NCBI GenBank assembly: GCA_013399855.1
Contig: VXAY01001955.1
Coordinates: 152,760 to 216,759, forward strand
Reading direction: 5' to 3'
Length of the DNA: 64,000 bases
From: Oxyruncus cristatus
Taxonomy: Eukaryota; Chordata; Aves; Passeriformes; Cotingidae
Position numbers and translations under genes: made by a program. Below are positions 1 through 12,271 of this stretch, one piece after another; the first letter of the stretch is position 1, and every line of letters begins with the position of its first letter. The notes under the pieces were generated by a model. It was not told the origin of the DNA, ran no database searches, and was given only the letters and a program-made list of their open reading frames with translations.

Positions 1-513
1 GGTCAGTTACTCTAATTCACCACTGCCCCCCCATTCGCAGTGAAAGGGGTCATCCTGCCATCACACCTGGTTTGCACCTCCAAAATTGCACCAGGCCCTC
101 CAGTATTGGGGACTTAGTGTTAGGCTCAGCTCTTGGACTAAAGTCCGAGGTTTTGACAGGCTAGGCCCCTCAATGGAGAGTTCATCAGCTTCTTTATGAC
201 TTTGTGGCTGTAATTCTTCTGCAGTTAGTTGCATGTAGCTTCTAGGTGATTTAGTTTTGGCTTCAAGCCATCCCTGCCCTCCTCGGGCCAGGTTAGGCCC
301 TGAGAGGGCTCCATACCCGGGCCCAGCCGGGCTGGGGTGTGCAGCCACATTAACTCCTTAATTTCTTCTGCGCAACACGTTTCTTTTCTGGTTTGTTGAA
401 TATGTCATTCGTAGAGACGTCACAAAAGTCTTTGATTGGCTACTTGGCTGGAATTTCACCTGGAGTTAACCATTTTCTAACCCAATACTGGGGGGATGGA
501 CTAAACCATGACA
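1..513 (-). mobile_element. Probable LTR fragment, cut by window edge
   Basis: At 501-513 the sequence ctaaaccatgaca appears. Read on the minus strand it gives a TGTCATGGTTTAG start, the style in which many avian ERV LTRs begin; the LTR at 33802 also starts TGTCAT. The interior is moderately GC-rich compared with the spacer to its right, which fits a U3 region. The other end lies outside the window, so neither the target duplication nor the polyadenylation signal can be checked. A minus-strand open frame at 61-348 (95 codons) lies inside it and resembles no protein I recognise. It could also be unrelated unique sequence; the call rests mainly on the terminus. Confidence 0.38.
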
Positions 514-1650
514 GTATATATTTATAAACACTGGTCCTTCAGAGTCATTTCACTGTAATCCACCCCAAGGAATCTAATTACAAGAACTCGGTTACCCTGC
601 CTCAGGGACGGGTTGCAACACTGATGTAGGATTTTTTAGTCTTTTTCATTATGAGCTATGTAAATTTTGTATATTATTGCTGAAGTGAAAAAACTACTTA
701 TCGCTACTTCTATTTTGGACAGAGTTCATGCATGGACATACTGTCCTGAATATGCCAGATGCTGTACAAATAAGTTACTTATAGCTCTCAGGTGCACTGA
801 TGGAATTAAACATTACTTTTTGGGTATTTCATTACACACAAACACTGTTGGGCTTTGTTATGGTGGCTCTGACTACTCATTTGAACAACCACATCCTAAA
901 CTATGAAGAAATAGTAAGTCATCTTGGCTAATGGGTCTTAGACACTGCAGACCCTCTTCATATTAGCATCGTCAAGGAAAACAGAACTAGGTTTCTGAAA
1001 AAGGAGAAGTCTTATTTTAGAAGCAACATTAGCATTCCTAGAGCTGGAGAGGAAATTCACACATGCCTTCCACCGGGCTTAGTTTTGATTTACCCCAATT
1101 ATTTTCCAAAATCTATGGTTCTCACTCTACCCACAATTTACTTCATGGGTGTTCCTAATTGTCCTCATAGGGTAAGGGGAAGAGAGAGAGAAGTTTATGG
1201 AACACAAGTAGAAAATAGTCATGAAGTAAAACAGAAAACCAAACAAGCAGATGGATGCTTGTGCTGAAGAGATCATGTACTGAAGGATCTGTTTGATCAA
1301 ATAACAAGCTTCAGGGAAAATAAAACCAAACAATCTTGTAGGTTTTGAATGTGATTCATTTAAATGAATGTTTTCATTTTATTCAGGGGAAGGTCTCAGG
1401 AGAATATAATCCCTCAATCCTTTAATCTATATAGAGTTGGAAACGTTGATTGTGATTTGAAGAAAAGTCGTAAGTTTCCTGAATATGAAATGAGGATGGT
1501 ATCTTGGTTCTTTTCCAGAACCCCCTAGCTTCTTCTCACTAAAGGGACAGAAGGGAATGATTAGAAGCAGCTCTAGTTTCCTTTTGAATTTGTTGTGATA
1601 ATCATATGTGTTTTGATAGTACACCTATGAATATGTATATATATAGAGAG
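514..1650. other. Spacer, nothing recognised
   Basis: AT-rich unique-looking sequence. Open frames are under 80 codons and resemble no known protein. A short TA/GA-rich run (about 1636-1652) abuts the CR1 tail on its right. Confidence 0.6.
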
Positions 1651-1817
1651 AGAATCATCAAGGTTGGAAGAGGCCCACAAGATCATCCAGTCCAACTGTC
1701 CACCCAGCACTACCACTGTAACAACTAAACCACTAAGTCGTATCACCCAGTGCCAGATCCAGACATCACATCTTGAACATCTCCATGGATGATGGGTCCT
1801 GGACAACCTAATCCAAT

Positions 1818-2367
1818 ACTTGACTGTCGGGGATCGAAGAATTTCTTGGCAGCACTGGGAAAACTGGAAGAAAGAGCTTTATGCCAAGCAGAACCCATGA
1901 GGAACGAAAACATAAGAATCCAAAGGACTGACATAAAAGTTGTGCTAACCATGACTCTTTATAAATAATGTTAATGCATGTTTCACAGTTGTACCCCAAT
2001 TTGATTATAATTATCCCCAGTCTTACCCTCAGTTTTATTTAAAATTTTTGATTTGTTAATATTTGGTGCATTGCACCATTTTCCCTAGATGATATGTTGC
2101 CACCCCTGTTTCCCTTATTGAGATTATACCCTCCTATCCTTTACCATATCCAGAGCTGGCCCTTCCTACCTTGCCCTTCTTTGCTCCGCCCAAGTTCCAG
2201 AACCTTCCCTAGCTCCTCCCCTTTCCCCCGGGGATTCGCACCTTACCCTGGGGTCTTGCTACTTGGTCGCCTGAGCCTACGCTCTCAATAAAGATCCTCT
2301 CACCTGCGACAAGAACCCCAACACAAGTCTGTGGTCTTCTCCCGAGACGTGACGCACATTACTTGAT
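1818..2367. repeat. Target-site duplication around solo LTR
   Basis: acttgac at 1818-1824 and acttgat at 2361-2367 flank the LTR. They differ only in the last base and correspond to one position in the CR1 sequence. A 6-7 bp duplication suggests a class II-like integrase, though the boundary is ambiguous. Confidence 0.65.
1824..2360 (+). mobile_element. Solo LTR inserted in CR1
   Basis: About 537 bp with no internal retroviral sequence, starting TGTCGGGGATC and interrupting an otherwise collinear CR1. It carries AATAAA at 2287-2292, followed by about 70 bp of U5-like sequence, so it reads on the plus strand. A GC-richer stretch with gctccgccc lies upstream of the polyA signal. A TATAAATA at 1960-1967 is too far upstream to be the obvious promoter. 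The absence of gag/pol and the flanking repeat fit a solo LTR left by LTR-LTR recombination. The exact 3' base is uncertain by a few positions because no canonical CA end coincides with the flanking repeat. Confidence 0.8.
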
Positions 2368-2844
2368 CACCCCAACAGGGAAATTTTTTTTCTAATGTCT
2401 AATCTGAATATCCCCTGTCCCATCTTAAGGCCGTTTCCTCTTGTCCTCTCACTGCAAGCACAGTAAAAGAGACCAGCCCCCATGTCACTACAATCTCCTT
2501 TCAGGTAGTTGTAGAGAAAAATAAAGTCTCCCCTAAGCCTTCTATTCTCGAGACTAACTAAACCCAGCTCCCTCAGCTGTTCCTTTTAAGACATGTTTTC
2601 CAGACTCTTCTTGAGCCTTCTGGTTCTTCTCTGGACTTGCTCCAGCAACTCAGTGTCCTTTTTAAAAACTCAAATCCCTTTTTAAAGAGGGGCCCAGAAC
2701 TGAACACAGCACTCGAGGCATGGCCTCACCAGTGCCAAGTACAGGGGGATGATCACTGCCTTGGTCCTGCTGGCAACACTATTCTTCATACAGCCAAGAT
2801 GCCATTGGCCTTCTTGACCACCTGGGCACACTGCTGGCTCATGT

Positions 2845-3181
2845 TCAGCTAGCTGTTAGATAGTATTCCAAGTTCCTTTCTGCCCAACAGCTCTCAAAAC
2901 ACTCCTCCCCGAACCTGTAGCGCTGCATGGGCTTGCTGTGACCCAAGTGCAGGATCCGGCACTTTGCGTTGTTGAACCTCTTGCAGCTAAACTCAGCCCA
3001 GTGATTGAGGCTGTTCAGGTCTCTCTGCAGAGCCCTGCTACCCTCGAGCAGTTCAACACTCCCACTCAACTCGTTGTCTGCAAATTTAGTGAGGGTGCAC
3101 TCAATCCCTATGTCAAGACCATCGACAGAGATGTAGCAGACCCAAAACTGATCTCTGGGGAACACCACGAGCAACTGGTAT
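2845..3181 (-). pseudogene. CR1 ORF2 reverse-transcriptase remnant
   Basis: A minus-strand frame reads recognisable CR1 RT C-terminal text: an IECTLTKFAD segment, then ALQRDLNSLNHWAE, FNNAKCRILHLGHSKPMQRY and a degraded continuation. In working CR1 copies the first block carries the catalytic F-A-D-D motif. Here the second aspartate is gone (FADNELSG) and residues are missing after it, so this copy cannot encode an active polymerase. It is a fragment of roughly 110 codons of an enzyme that normally exceeds 900 residues, and its only context is the surrounding CR1. Confidence 0.85.
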
Positions 3182-4560
3182 ATAAAGCATGTATACTGAA
3201 CCAACCTCTTTGACATAGATAACAACCACATACAGGTTAAGAAACTACGATGAATGGATGCTATCTGTATTGCTGTATAGTCTCTTGGAGAAAAGGGTCA
3301 TAACTAATCAACTGGTAATCACAGATTATAAGGCCTAGTGGTAAAAACTTGTTTTAACCTTGTGAAATTGAAAGGTACTGCAGCTATGCCAAGCGAAAGA
3401 ATCTGATTTCATCATCATAAGAAAGAATATATTCAAGAGATATATTCACCAAAAATCGATTAAAAAAAATCAAAACCAAGGCATAGCAGGTTTTAAAAAT
3501 TACTTCAAGTTAAAACTGAAGTAATTCATAAAAATTTATTTGAAGAAGTCATTTTTTGTCTGAGTTCAAGAGAGTATGAGCACCAGCATGTTCTTTTTGA
3601 GAGTTCAGCCTAACTATTCAACTTCAAGACATGAACAAGTGAGCACCTAGCATTTTCATTTTGAGTAAAGGAGAAGATGATATAAAGTTAATCATGTTAT
3701 TAATAGAAAAACAGTTATCTGATGGTGAGTTTTACAGGACCATACAACAGAGGAAATTATTACATTGTTGCATTCTAAGCAGTTCTCCTAATTTTAAGGC
3801 ATTTCACCATATTTTAAAGTTTTATATATGCATTTTCACTACAGGCAAGAGTAGTTGCATTTTGATTGTATTCTATTTGTGTCTACTTCTACAAATGCTG
3901 CTTGTTTTGAAGAAGCAGCATTGGTCTGTGTAATGGTGTATCAATGAGAAGTCACAGTTTTACTACTCCAACAAGCCATCTAAATCCCCCTAGGCATGCA
4001 TTCCTGTCTGAGAGACACACATTTCTGTGTGGTGAGGGAACTACTTCTATACACATTTAAAAAAAACCCAGAAGCTTTTGATAAAAAATCTGCTCATATG
4101 TCTATTTCACAAGTGTTTTCAATGTTATAATGTACTTATTTTAACTTGTTATTTCCATGGGAATTATGCAACTGTTATAGTCCAGAAACTTTTGTACTGC
4201 AAAAAAATAGGACTGAGGTTAACACTTGTGAAACAGAGTGATTGCACCATCTATTTCACTGACAGAAGGCCTCTAGATGGTCTGAGTAGACAGAGAGGAT
4301 GTTTCTAAAGTAAGAAAAAAGAATGTTTTTCAGTTATGTTAACACGTAAGTGGAAAGGTGATTTCCTGGCATTAAGAAAGGGCAACCCTTGTCCTAAAAG
4401 GCAATGTGCACAGTAAAGGGGAGAGAGAATTAAATGGACCAGCACAAATAGTCTTTTTTTCTATGCAAATTAATAAGAGCATCAACAGCAAAATGTAAGT
4501 GAATCTCTGTAGGAATAGATACATTTCATGAAGAATTTTTAATGGAAAGCTAGAACTCAT
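3182..4560. other. Spacer, nothing recognised
   Basis: AT-rich sequence with A/T runs. No repeat family, exon or RNA gene recognised. Open frames are all under 95 codons and have no protein-like signatures. Confidence 0.6.
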
Positions 4561-4965
4561 TTTGCTAGGAAGGCTGTCTGCCTAGGGGTGGCTCTTTCTC
4601 AAAGGCAGTTTCAATGCTTCCCCTCCACTGCATAGCAAGAGAACTTAGCCTTGCTCTCTGGCATGCAGAGAGGTAACATGTTTGCAGACATTTACAAGGC
4701 CTCCTTGCGCCAGAAAGTGGGGGAAGAGAGAGAGAAGATATAAAAAAAGCCTTGGAGGAGGACGGGCATTGCCTTTTGCCACTAGAAGCCTGGTGCATGC
4801 AACATTGTAAAAAAGTGGTTCTTGCATCTTTTAATAAACCTTTTTTAATACTTCCACTGTCTTGGTATTCTTGGGAAGAATACCTGCGTATGTTTACCTT
4901 ACAAGGTCTAGGTAGTTTGACTCTAGTCAGAATATCACTACGAAAATGTGGGTTACCACAGAAGA
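4560..4965 (+). mobile_element. LTR-like segment (weak call)
   Basis: A TATA-type box (gatataaaaaaa, 4737-4748) follows a purine-rich stretch, and AATAAA occurs 85 bp later at 4833-4838 followed by a T-rich run. This spacing is typical of LTR U3-R-U5 organisation. The segment ends near accaca at about 4957. I could not fix the 5' end or find a matching flanking repeat. The antisense strand carries a 155-codon open frame (4565-5032), the longest in the first 30 kb, but its composition is not protein-like and it is probably a shadow. It could instead be unrelated sequence with chance signals. Confidence 0.3.
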
Positions 4966-5261
4966 CAAGTAAGCAAAGGTTGTTTGGATCCTGTTTGCAC
5001 TTATCTTTTTGCACCGAAGGACAAAATGTCACCTAAAATCACTGCAGATGAGTTTGAAATGTAAGTCCCTAAGGACTCCCCTCCATCCAATAATATGCTT
5101 TTCTCTATGCTGAGCTGTAGGTATGAGTCCACAGATTTCTACCAAGGAAGGATGTTTACAATTTTTCTACAGCTGTTTTCCCAATCACTATTAGAAAGTA
5201 AGGACCTGTATAAGGAAAAGTGAGACAAAATAATAAAAAGAAAGGTATTTTCAAATCTTTT

Positions 5262-5297
5262 TCTAAACTTATATAAAAATCTAAACTTATATAAAAA
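5262..5297. repeat. 18 bp tandem duplication
   Basis: tctaaacttatataaaaa occurs twice, back to back (5262-5279 and 5280-5297), with a longer A run after the second copy. It looks like a local replication-slippage duplication. Confidence 0.85.
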
Positions 5298-7189
5298 AAA
5301 AGTCTACCACAACAAACTTATACTGAAAAGAACTGTTTGATGCTTACTCAGGCTGCCTGAAGGAAGGCTTGCTTGGGCATGGTCAGTGTGCTGGAATTTT
5401 CACCACTATTTTAGTGAAACTCAATGAATTTTATATGCATTCTTATAACGCCTCTTCTGAGTTGGGGAAACTATTTCATGACAGCCTACAAAAATAAACA
5501 AGCCTTTAATTTCAAGTGTGAACACGGCCAATGAGGAAAGTAGCCTGCCACGTTTTAAACGCAGTCAAGTATGGTTTCATTGGAAAGCCATATATTCGAG
5601 TCTGGGTAGGGTGGTGATTATTGCATTCAGACTTGTGAAGAATGGCGAACCACTCAGATAACGGGGAAAGGCCATCCAACCATTTAAAGCTAATGAAGGG
5701 GAGTTAAGTGATGAAATCAAGAGGAAAGGAATAATCAGTAAATATGTTACAAAAAAGGCCATAGTGAAATTAATGAGAAGGGCTTCCTTGCTTTATTGCA
5801 AATTGGTGGGTAGGGAGGGGGCCAAGGGGCCACAAGAAAAGAAACTAAAAGATTGAAATATGATTGTCATCATTGTGCACTTATATTCTACAATCAGAAA
5901 AGTACAGTGAGGTCACGGGTTCAAAGCAACCAAGTAAATGAAAGAATCACCCTGCATCTTCATCAGGTAAAGTTTTCTTAAGGGATGGTGATTTTCAAAT
6001 AATTTAGAAAGTATTGGAAAACCGTTCCTTCAAATAGCATTAGTTCTTTCACTACTGTTTGATAAAATGCACTAGAAATGCTACGTTTCCTCACATTTAA
6101 TTTATTAATGCTTTATAATCAGCCATCTCCTGCACGAGTTGGATGGATTCTTCCCTATTCTCTTTCACTGTAAATGCTTTTCTGACCCTTTTGGCTTTGC
6201 CCTGACAAAACAGTGATTTTGCCGGAGGCCAGTGGAAGGCAGACAGCTTCCGAATGGTGTTTCCAAAAATTTGAGCTCTGGTGCCACCTCGTGACTACAT
6301 TGAGAACAAGGACAAGGAATTGTATTACAACAGAAATTCAATCTCAAACATGCAGTCTGTTTTTCAGCCTGTAGGAATACAAACGCTGTTACACTATTTA
6401 CTAGCCTGTAGGAATAACGAACGATAAGGTAGTTCAAAGTATTACAGAAAATTGGGATTTTTCTATTTTTCTCTTGCTCCAGCATCGCTTTTTCATGGTG
6501 CTCTGGTTTCAAAAGGAACAAGTAGGGAAAAAGAACTAGCTCATGTATTCTCAAGGGGAGATACAAAGAGCAGTTTGTTCCTCAGAGCACCGAGACAGGC
6601 AATTACAGAATATGAAAAAAACACAAACCAAACACATCACCAAACCTCCCTAAAATTATGGCAAATGTGTATAGGTGTTACACCAAACCTTATACTTGAA
6701 AGAAAGAGTCATCCTTCACGCTGTCTGTTTTAATATTCAGCAGTTTGAGCAAATAAGGGTGAACTTCTAATAGACACCATGACAAAAGGTGCTATGGAAG
6801 GATGGTACAGCTAAACAACTCTGTGTGTTTACCCAACATAAAGATAAAACTACATAAATTTATTTTTTGGAAATCAAGCTGGCTTTCCACCTCCATTCCA
6901 GAGGTGCCCGTGCCCAATGTTATCAATTGCTTTGGGCTTTTATTATGTGCCAAATTTTGTTCAAATCATTGGAATAACTGGCAAAATTTCTTTAAAAATC
7001 TGGGCTTTAGTATTTAGTGTCCTGTTTTGCAGTCTGTTGAAGTACCTCTTTCATTCAAGTGGATCAAATATGGTAAAGCTAAACACACTGCTTCTAAGGA
7101 ATTCAGATTTACAAAACCGATGGCAAGTTAGCTGGAGAAGGTGCCCACTACCACATTTACTATTGTTTTCTATGCTATTCTTTACAAAT

Positions 7190-7500
7190 TAATAAATCAC
7201 AATATTTCTAGATTTGTCTGGATAAAGAACGGCAGAAATTAGATCCTGTATATTCTTTGATTGTGCTATGCAGAGCTTTGTATTAAATTTTTAATTGTGA
7301 CACTAATATAGGTTTCCTGAGCAGTTGCAGCTAATTAGTATTGTATGATAGGCATTTCTTTGATTAGCAATAATAATCTACCTCTGCAATTAAATTTCTT
7401 TCAAACTCTGCCTAATCTTTCTTTCCTATCCACATTAAATGATTGTGAGTCATTATAAAAAATTGCCATTCGATTTTTAGAACTAGCTGATGAATGTAAT
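7190..7500. other. Homeodomain-motif-rich stretch (possible conserved element)
   Basis: Dense in TAAT/ATTA-core motifs (attaataaatcac, gctaattagt, tgattagcaa, gcaattaaat, cattaaatgattg) without being a simple repeat. This texture is common in vertebrate conserved non-coding elements. The call is inference from motif content only. Confidence 0.25.
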
Positions 7501-8220
7501 TTGATATATGAAGAGAATTTTTTAATTTCTTACTGTTCACCTTTATCCATTTTGAAGAGCAACACTTTCTTCTTCCACCACCTCTTGCTATATTCTAACC
7601 TATGCCAGAACTTGGCTGCTAAACTACTGACAAATTTCTTAGAAGTTTCTTGGGTGGTTATGTCAGGCTTCAAGAAGTCCAGCTGAATTTAAAGTTTCTT
7701 CTGTTATTTCTGCCTTTTTAGTGCAAAGCATTTCACTCTTTGTGGAGTCATGCATGTTTAATCATGAGGATGGTTAGGAGATTTTTAATACACTTTTTCT
7801 ATGTGTTTTACATTTCAGTTAGTATAAGTTTACTGGCAAATAAATATTCTTGATTTCTGAATTGGTAATCTTACTTCCACACTTGTTTATTCCCTACTAA
7901 TAGCTGGATATGAATAAGTATCCTACACTGTTTATTATGCCTGCAAACACTATCCTGTTCATCAAAAAAACCTGGAGGGGTTGCGTGTGGATTTTTTGTT
8001 GCATAATGTGAAGTTATCATTATGGGGCATTGTTTGAAATATGTCAGGTTTACCTCTAATTAATTGAGGTGATTTATTCCGGAGTGTCTGAAAAATAGGA
8101 TAATTGATATTATGGAAAATTGAAGATCTTGTTAATCTATGGTACACCTACCAAGTCTGGAAACAGTGCTGTAGTTAAGTATTTTTATCAAACTTGGATA
8201 TGAACCTGTGGCAAGTTACC

Positions 8221-8256
8221 TTGCTTAAGTTACCTACCTAAGCAAGAACTTGCTTA
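8221..8256. repeat. Short inverted repeat cluster
   Basis: ttgctta (8221-8227) pairs with taagcaa (8239-8245), and a further ttgctta occurs at 8250-8256. The arms are only 7 bp. No function is implied. Confidence 0.6.
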
Positions 8257-11084
8257 ATCCCACTCCACAAAATGTAAATCTTAGAATTTGGAATTTATAA
8301 GGTCAAGTTCATTTCATCTATGTGTGTATTTAGCCTATTAATAAGGAAAATACACAAATGTAGTATATGAAACTCTTACAAATACACAATTAAAACTTAA
8401 AATTACAAAGAACCTCCAGTCTCCATAGATTTATTTGCACAAGACTAACTGGAAAAAAAAAAAAAGTACCTTCAGTGAAACATCAGTGCTTTTACACTGA
8501 TATTTGTATCAGCTCTCTCTATTGGAGAAGATTTTTACTTCTCTTTTTAATGCAGAATACAAAATGCTTTCCTAAGATACAGTGTGGCTGTAGAAAAATT
8601 GTCCAATATTGCATAAAAACACTAGGTGTAGCTGTTGTTACTTGCAGGAGAAAGGGTGCATATTTTCACTCTTGCATATCCCACACTGCCCTCCACCTTC
8701 ACCAGCTAAGTATTTGTTGTTTTGTGTGTGTGTGGTGTTTTGGAATAGTTTTGGTTTTTTGTTTTTTTGGTTTTTTTTTAAGCAAATCTTCATACTGTAA
8801 TTTTCTTTAATAATTAGGTAGCTCCTTTCACAGTCTCTGACTCTGTCCCTCTTCCATTAGACATGATACAAAAACGTAGACTGTAAAATTTAAACATGAC
8901 ATGAGTCTTCATGAATTAATTATTAAGTAATGATGTTTGAAAATATGTTAGTATATATGCTTCCAGCAATTGGCTTGATATTGCAACTAGAGTGGTGTAG
9001 TGCAGGCTTCTCTTGCAGCCTTGATGCATTTTACATAGGTGGGACAAGGCAGTAATCTGAGCAGCTGCAATTGCCACAATACCAGATGGATCCCTATAAA
9101 TAGAAGCCCAGTAGTAATCTGTGTAGATTATTGAATTCAGTGACCACTTGGCAAAATATCAGCGAACGCTTGCAGAACTGAATCAAAACACATAATGAGG
9201 TTTTAATTTCAGTTACTTTGAGAAATCTTCTGTATCCTGTTCTATCATTTTCATCAGAAATGCATTTACAAAGTTACCCAACTTGTTATACTGCTTTTAA
9301 AGTTTTTTTCCAGCTACTTATGCCATAGTAATGTTCAAAATAGTTTTGACAGTGCCACTCTGTAATATTTTACTGGAACAGTTCAATTAACAAAATACAA
9401 TATGAAATAAATGATAAATTCCTTTATTGATAAAAATAAGGTACACATGTAAGAATATATAAAACTTTTTTCATTATTATCCTCTGGAAGTTAACAAGTT
9501 CCTACAAACAAGTATGCTTTGTAGGAACACGTATTCGCATTTACATGCTTTTCTAAACTATAATTGTAAAACATACATTTAGGGAGGGAGAGACAGAAAG
9601 GATGGATATGGCGGTGAACAGTGTCATGTGTTTTGCTGGTTGTCATTCTTCATTCATGCCCTGTGGATGAAAAAGTACTGAAGCCAGGGATCTGATGCTA
9701 TTTTTAATTTCTAGCTAATAAATGCAAAAAAAAATATTTACTATAATAAAGTGTCAGTTTTAGAAGACTGTGTATGTCAGACTCCTGATGAGCACACATT
9801 CCAGTGCATTTATGAATGCTGAAGTAATTGTAGAGATGCAAGAGTTTTGGGTTTAGTTTACTGTTAATGGAAGTGTTCTATTTGTTATTAACACAAGTTG
9901 TGTTATACAAACAAATTATTGGTAGTAGAGGGGCATCTACACCCTTACCTGAATGAAAGTAAATACCCCACAGATACCAAAGACCTGTCATATAGAGTGT
10001 CATCCATTCCCATGTGCACTTGTTCTTTGAGCCTATCTCCTATTCTCAGTTGTGCCTCTGTTACATTGTATAGTTTTTAGGGTGATTGCTGTGGTATAAA
10101 TACAGTTCCATCAACATTTGTAGATCCATATGTGGTCCAGGAAGCAGTGAAGGTAGATCAGCAGTGTAAGAAGTCTAACGGTCACAGAGATAGGATTCTA
10201 TGTATTTAAGCAAATCCAGAAGCAAAACTTCAGGAGTTTTGCCACAAGAAGCTCCAGAATTCAAATTAAAATCCAGTTTACTTTACTAACTGAAGAATTC
10301 AGTTAAAAATGAATTACACTGGTTTCTCAGACATCAGTCCCTGCTCAGCCAGGGAAAATTCACTGCAGTCACAGAGCCAGGAGAAAAACAGCAGCAGTTT
10401 TACGTTTTCTAGTAACTTAGTCCTGTGCTGCTGCTGACCTCAACACAGTTTTGCCCTCTCTGTGCCAGTCTCGTAAGAGAGGCTGTTTCCACTCTCCTCC
10501 TCTGCCCTCTCTTTCCCTCTCCTCATTTTTAGGCTAGCTGCTGCCATTGGAAAGTCTAGGTCTTAAAGGTAAGAGCTGCATTACGAAATGTGTAGAGGCC
10601 AAAAAAAGTGTACAGAAACTACTACAGCAATATCTATCAAGCAAAAGTTGTGAATCAGGGTAGCAAAAGCAATTTTTTTCTTCTGTTTCCCACATTATTC
10701 CTAATCTGTCCTTCATAACAGGGGTCTGCTTTCCTTCAGTCATGAACTCTGTGCTGCCCCTCAGAGGTACAGCAAAACAATTTTAATTTGTATGTTTATG
10801 ATACAAAGGGTCATGAAAACAAGTTCTCTGTATTCATACCATTTTTGTATAGCCAACAGCATTATTTAAAATTTAGGGTGGCTGATTTTCATATTTTCAT
10901 CAGATACTTGGAAATGCAAGCAAAACAAACCACTGCAGTTTAAAAATTCCAGCAATGACTCAGTCATTTGATATAAAAAAGCACCCCCTCAAATGTTGAA
11001 ACCAACGTCATCCATTTTACAGTAGTTGAACCTTCATTTTAACCAACCCCATCCAAAAGTCCAAATATCTTCCATTTCTTCAGA

Positions 11085-11260
11085 GGTTGTTTTTTAGGGG
11101 TGTGTGGGTTTTTTAATTTTTTTATTATTATTATTTACTTTTATTGTTATTAGTTGTTGTTGTTGTTTGGAATTTTTTGTTTTGTTTTGTGTTGGGGGGG
11201 TTTTTTTGTTTTTTTCTCCTTTTGTGTGTGTGTGTGTGTGTGTGTGTTTATCTCTTGAAT
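11085..11260. repeat. G/T-rich low complexity with (TG)n
   Basis: A T-rich and G/T-rich run containing short TTA and TGT repeats and an almost pure (TG)12 tract at 11223-11247. A microsatellite, likely length-variable. Confidence 0.85.
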
Positions 11261-12271
11261 TTAGGGAAAATCATTAAAGAACTGAGGAATCTGAAATTGT
11301 CAGGTATTATAAACTTATTTTGAAACTGAGTTGCTTGCTGTCACTCATAGGTGCTCACTTGGAAAAGAATTGCAAATACAGCGCATTATTAACATTCTTG
11401 ATTCATTTAAACTGTCTGTTCTCACTTTGACTACTGCCGAAGGATGCCTACAACCTCTTCTAGACTGCTATGGTTATAATTAGTTGGTTGATCCAGTTCA
11501 AAACAGATGTTGCACTGCATTCCTTGTACCTAGAAACAGGGAAAGTCTGAATATGGCTGAAGGTCTGCTCTATATCTTACTATTTTTCTGGTCCTTGGAC
11601 TGGTGGAGGAGGTGATCCTTTTCTTGATGTCACCTGCAATATACATTAGGAATCCCAAATGCATATGTATAACACTCACAGTCAACGCCTAGGACTGCTG
11701 GTGGAAGAAGTAGGATGCTGGTAGCGTGACTCTTTACAGCTGCCACAGCTTTATAGAGGGCAGGTACATCCAGCATCAAAGGCATTCAACAGACTTTTAA
11801 GGATGTCGTAGGAAGTACCAAAGTGATTTGGTGTGAAAGTTACATGTGCCTGACCCACTGTGGTGAGCCTGACCCTTGATAAAAAACTTGTGAGATATAG
11901 GTCAATGTAAATGCTTTCAATCTGGAGGACCAAATGGAAATATGAGAACAGTCCACGTTCAAAACGCAGTCCTAAACGACAAACCTAGACTAGCCTTTTC
12001 AATAACTGGGACAGGAGCTCTCCTTGTTAATAGTCTCAAATAGCCTGTTGCCACATACATCCCTTTTGGTCAGACTTAGTAATCTTTGGGTGGGTGAAAA
12101 GCCTTTTAGACCGTGGAAATTTGTAAATGCCTCATGAGGCAAAAAGAAATAACACAAGGCAGTTGGTGTTTAGCATGGACTTTTCTGCTGGTACACATAG
12201 ACTCTGTGATGTTTTGAGCAAAATAAAAATTAGTTCTTTTCTTTACGTGATTTTTACAAATATTAGTATCC

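Larger units (their letters stand above)
1651..3181 (-). mobile_element. CR1 LINE, 5'-truncated, split by an LTR
   Basis: The low-coordinate end (agaatcatcaaggttggaag) is the reverse complement of a CR1 3' tail. It continues through 3' UTR and ORF2 C-terminal sequence to about 1823, is interrupted by an LTR, and resumes at about 2361 (acttgatcaccccaacag) without loss of the reading order. It runs back into the reverse-transcriptase palm coding region near 3180, where it is truncated. CR1 is the dominant avian LINE and is typically 5'-truncated on insertion. Many substitutions and frame breaks show that this is an old copy. Confidence 0.92.
4966..12265. other. Long AT-rich spacer
   Basis: About 7.3 kb with no recognisable transposon or exon. 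It holds small tandem and inverted repeats (5262-5297, 8221-8256), G/T-rich low-complexity tracts (8720-8785, 11085-11260) and one motif-dense stretch (7190-7500), listed separately. Confidence 0.6.

Noticed and set aside
1960..1967. TATAAATA as promoter of the 1.8-2.4 kb LTR
   Set aside because: It lies over 300 bp upstream of AATAAA and is embedded in AT-rich sequence, so it may not be the functional TATA box.
4565..5032. 155-codon minus-strand frame as a gene
   Set aside because: No motif, low-complexity basic/serine-rich composition, and it lies opposite an LTR-like promoter region.
8720..8785. G/T-rich tract as a quadruplex or regulatory site
   Set aside because: Mostly T-rich low complexity with GT repeats and too few G runs for a convincing quadruplex.
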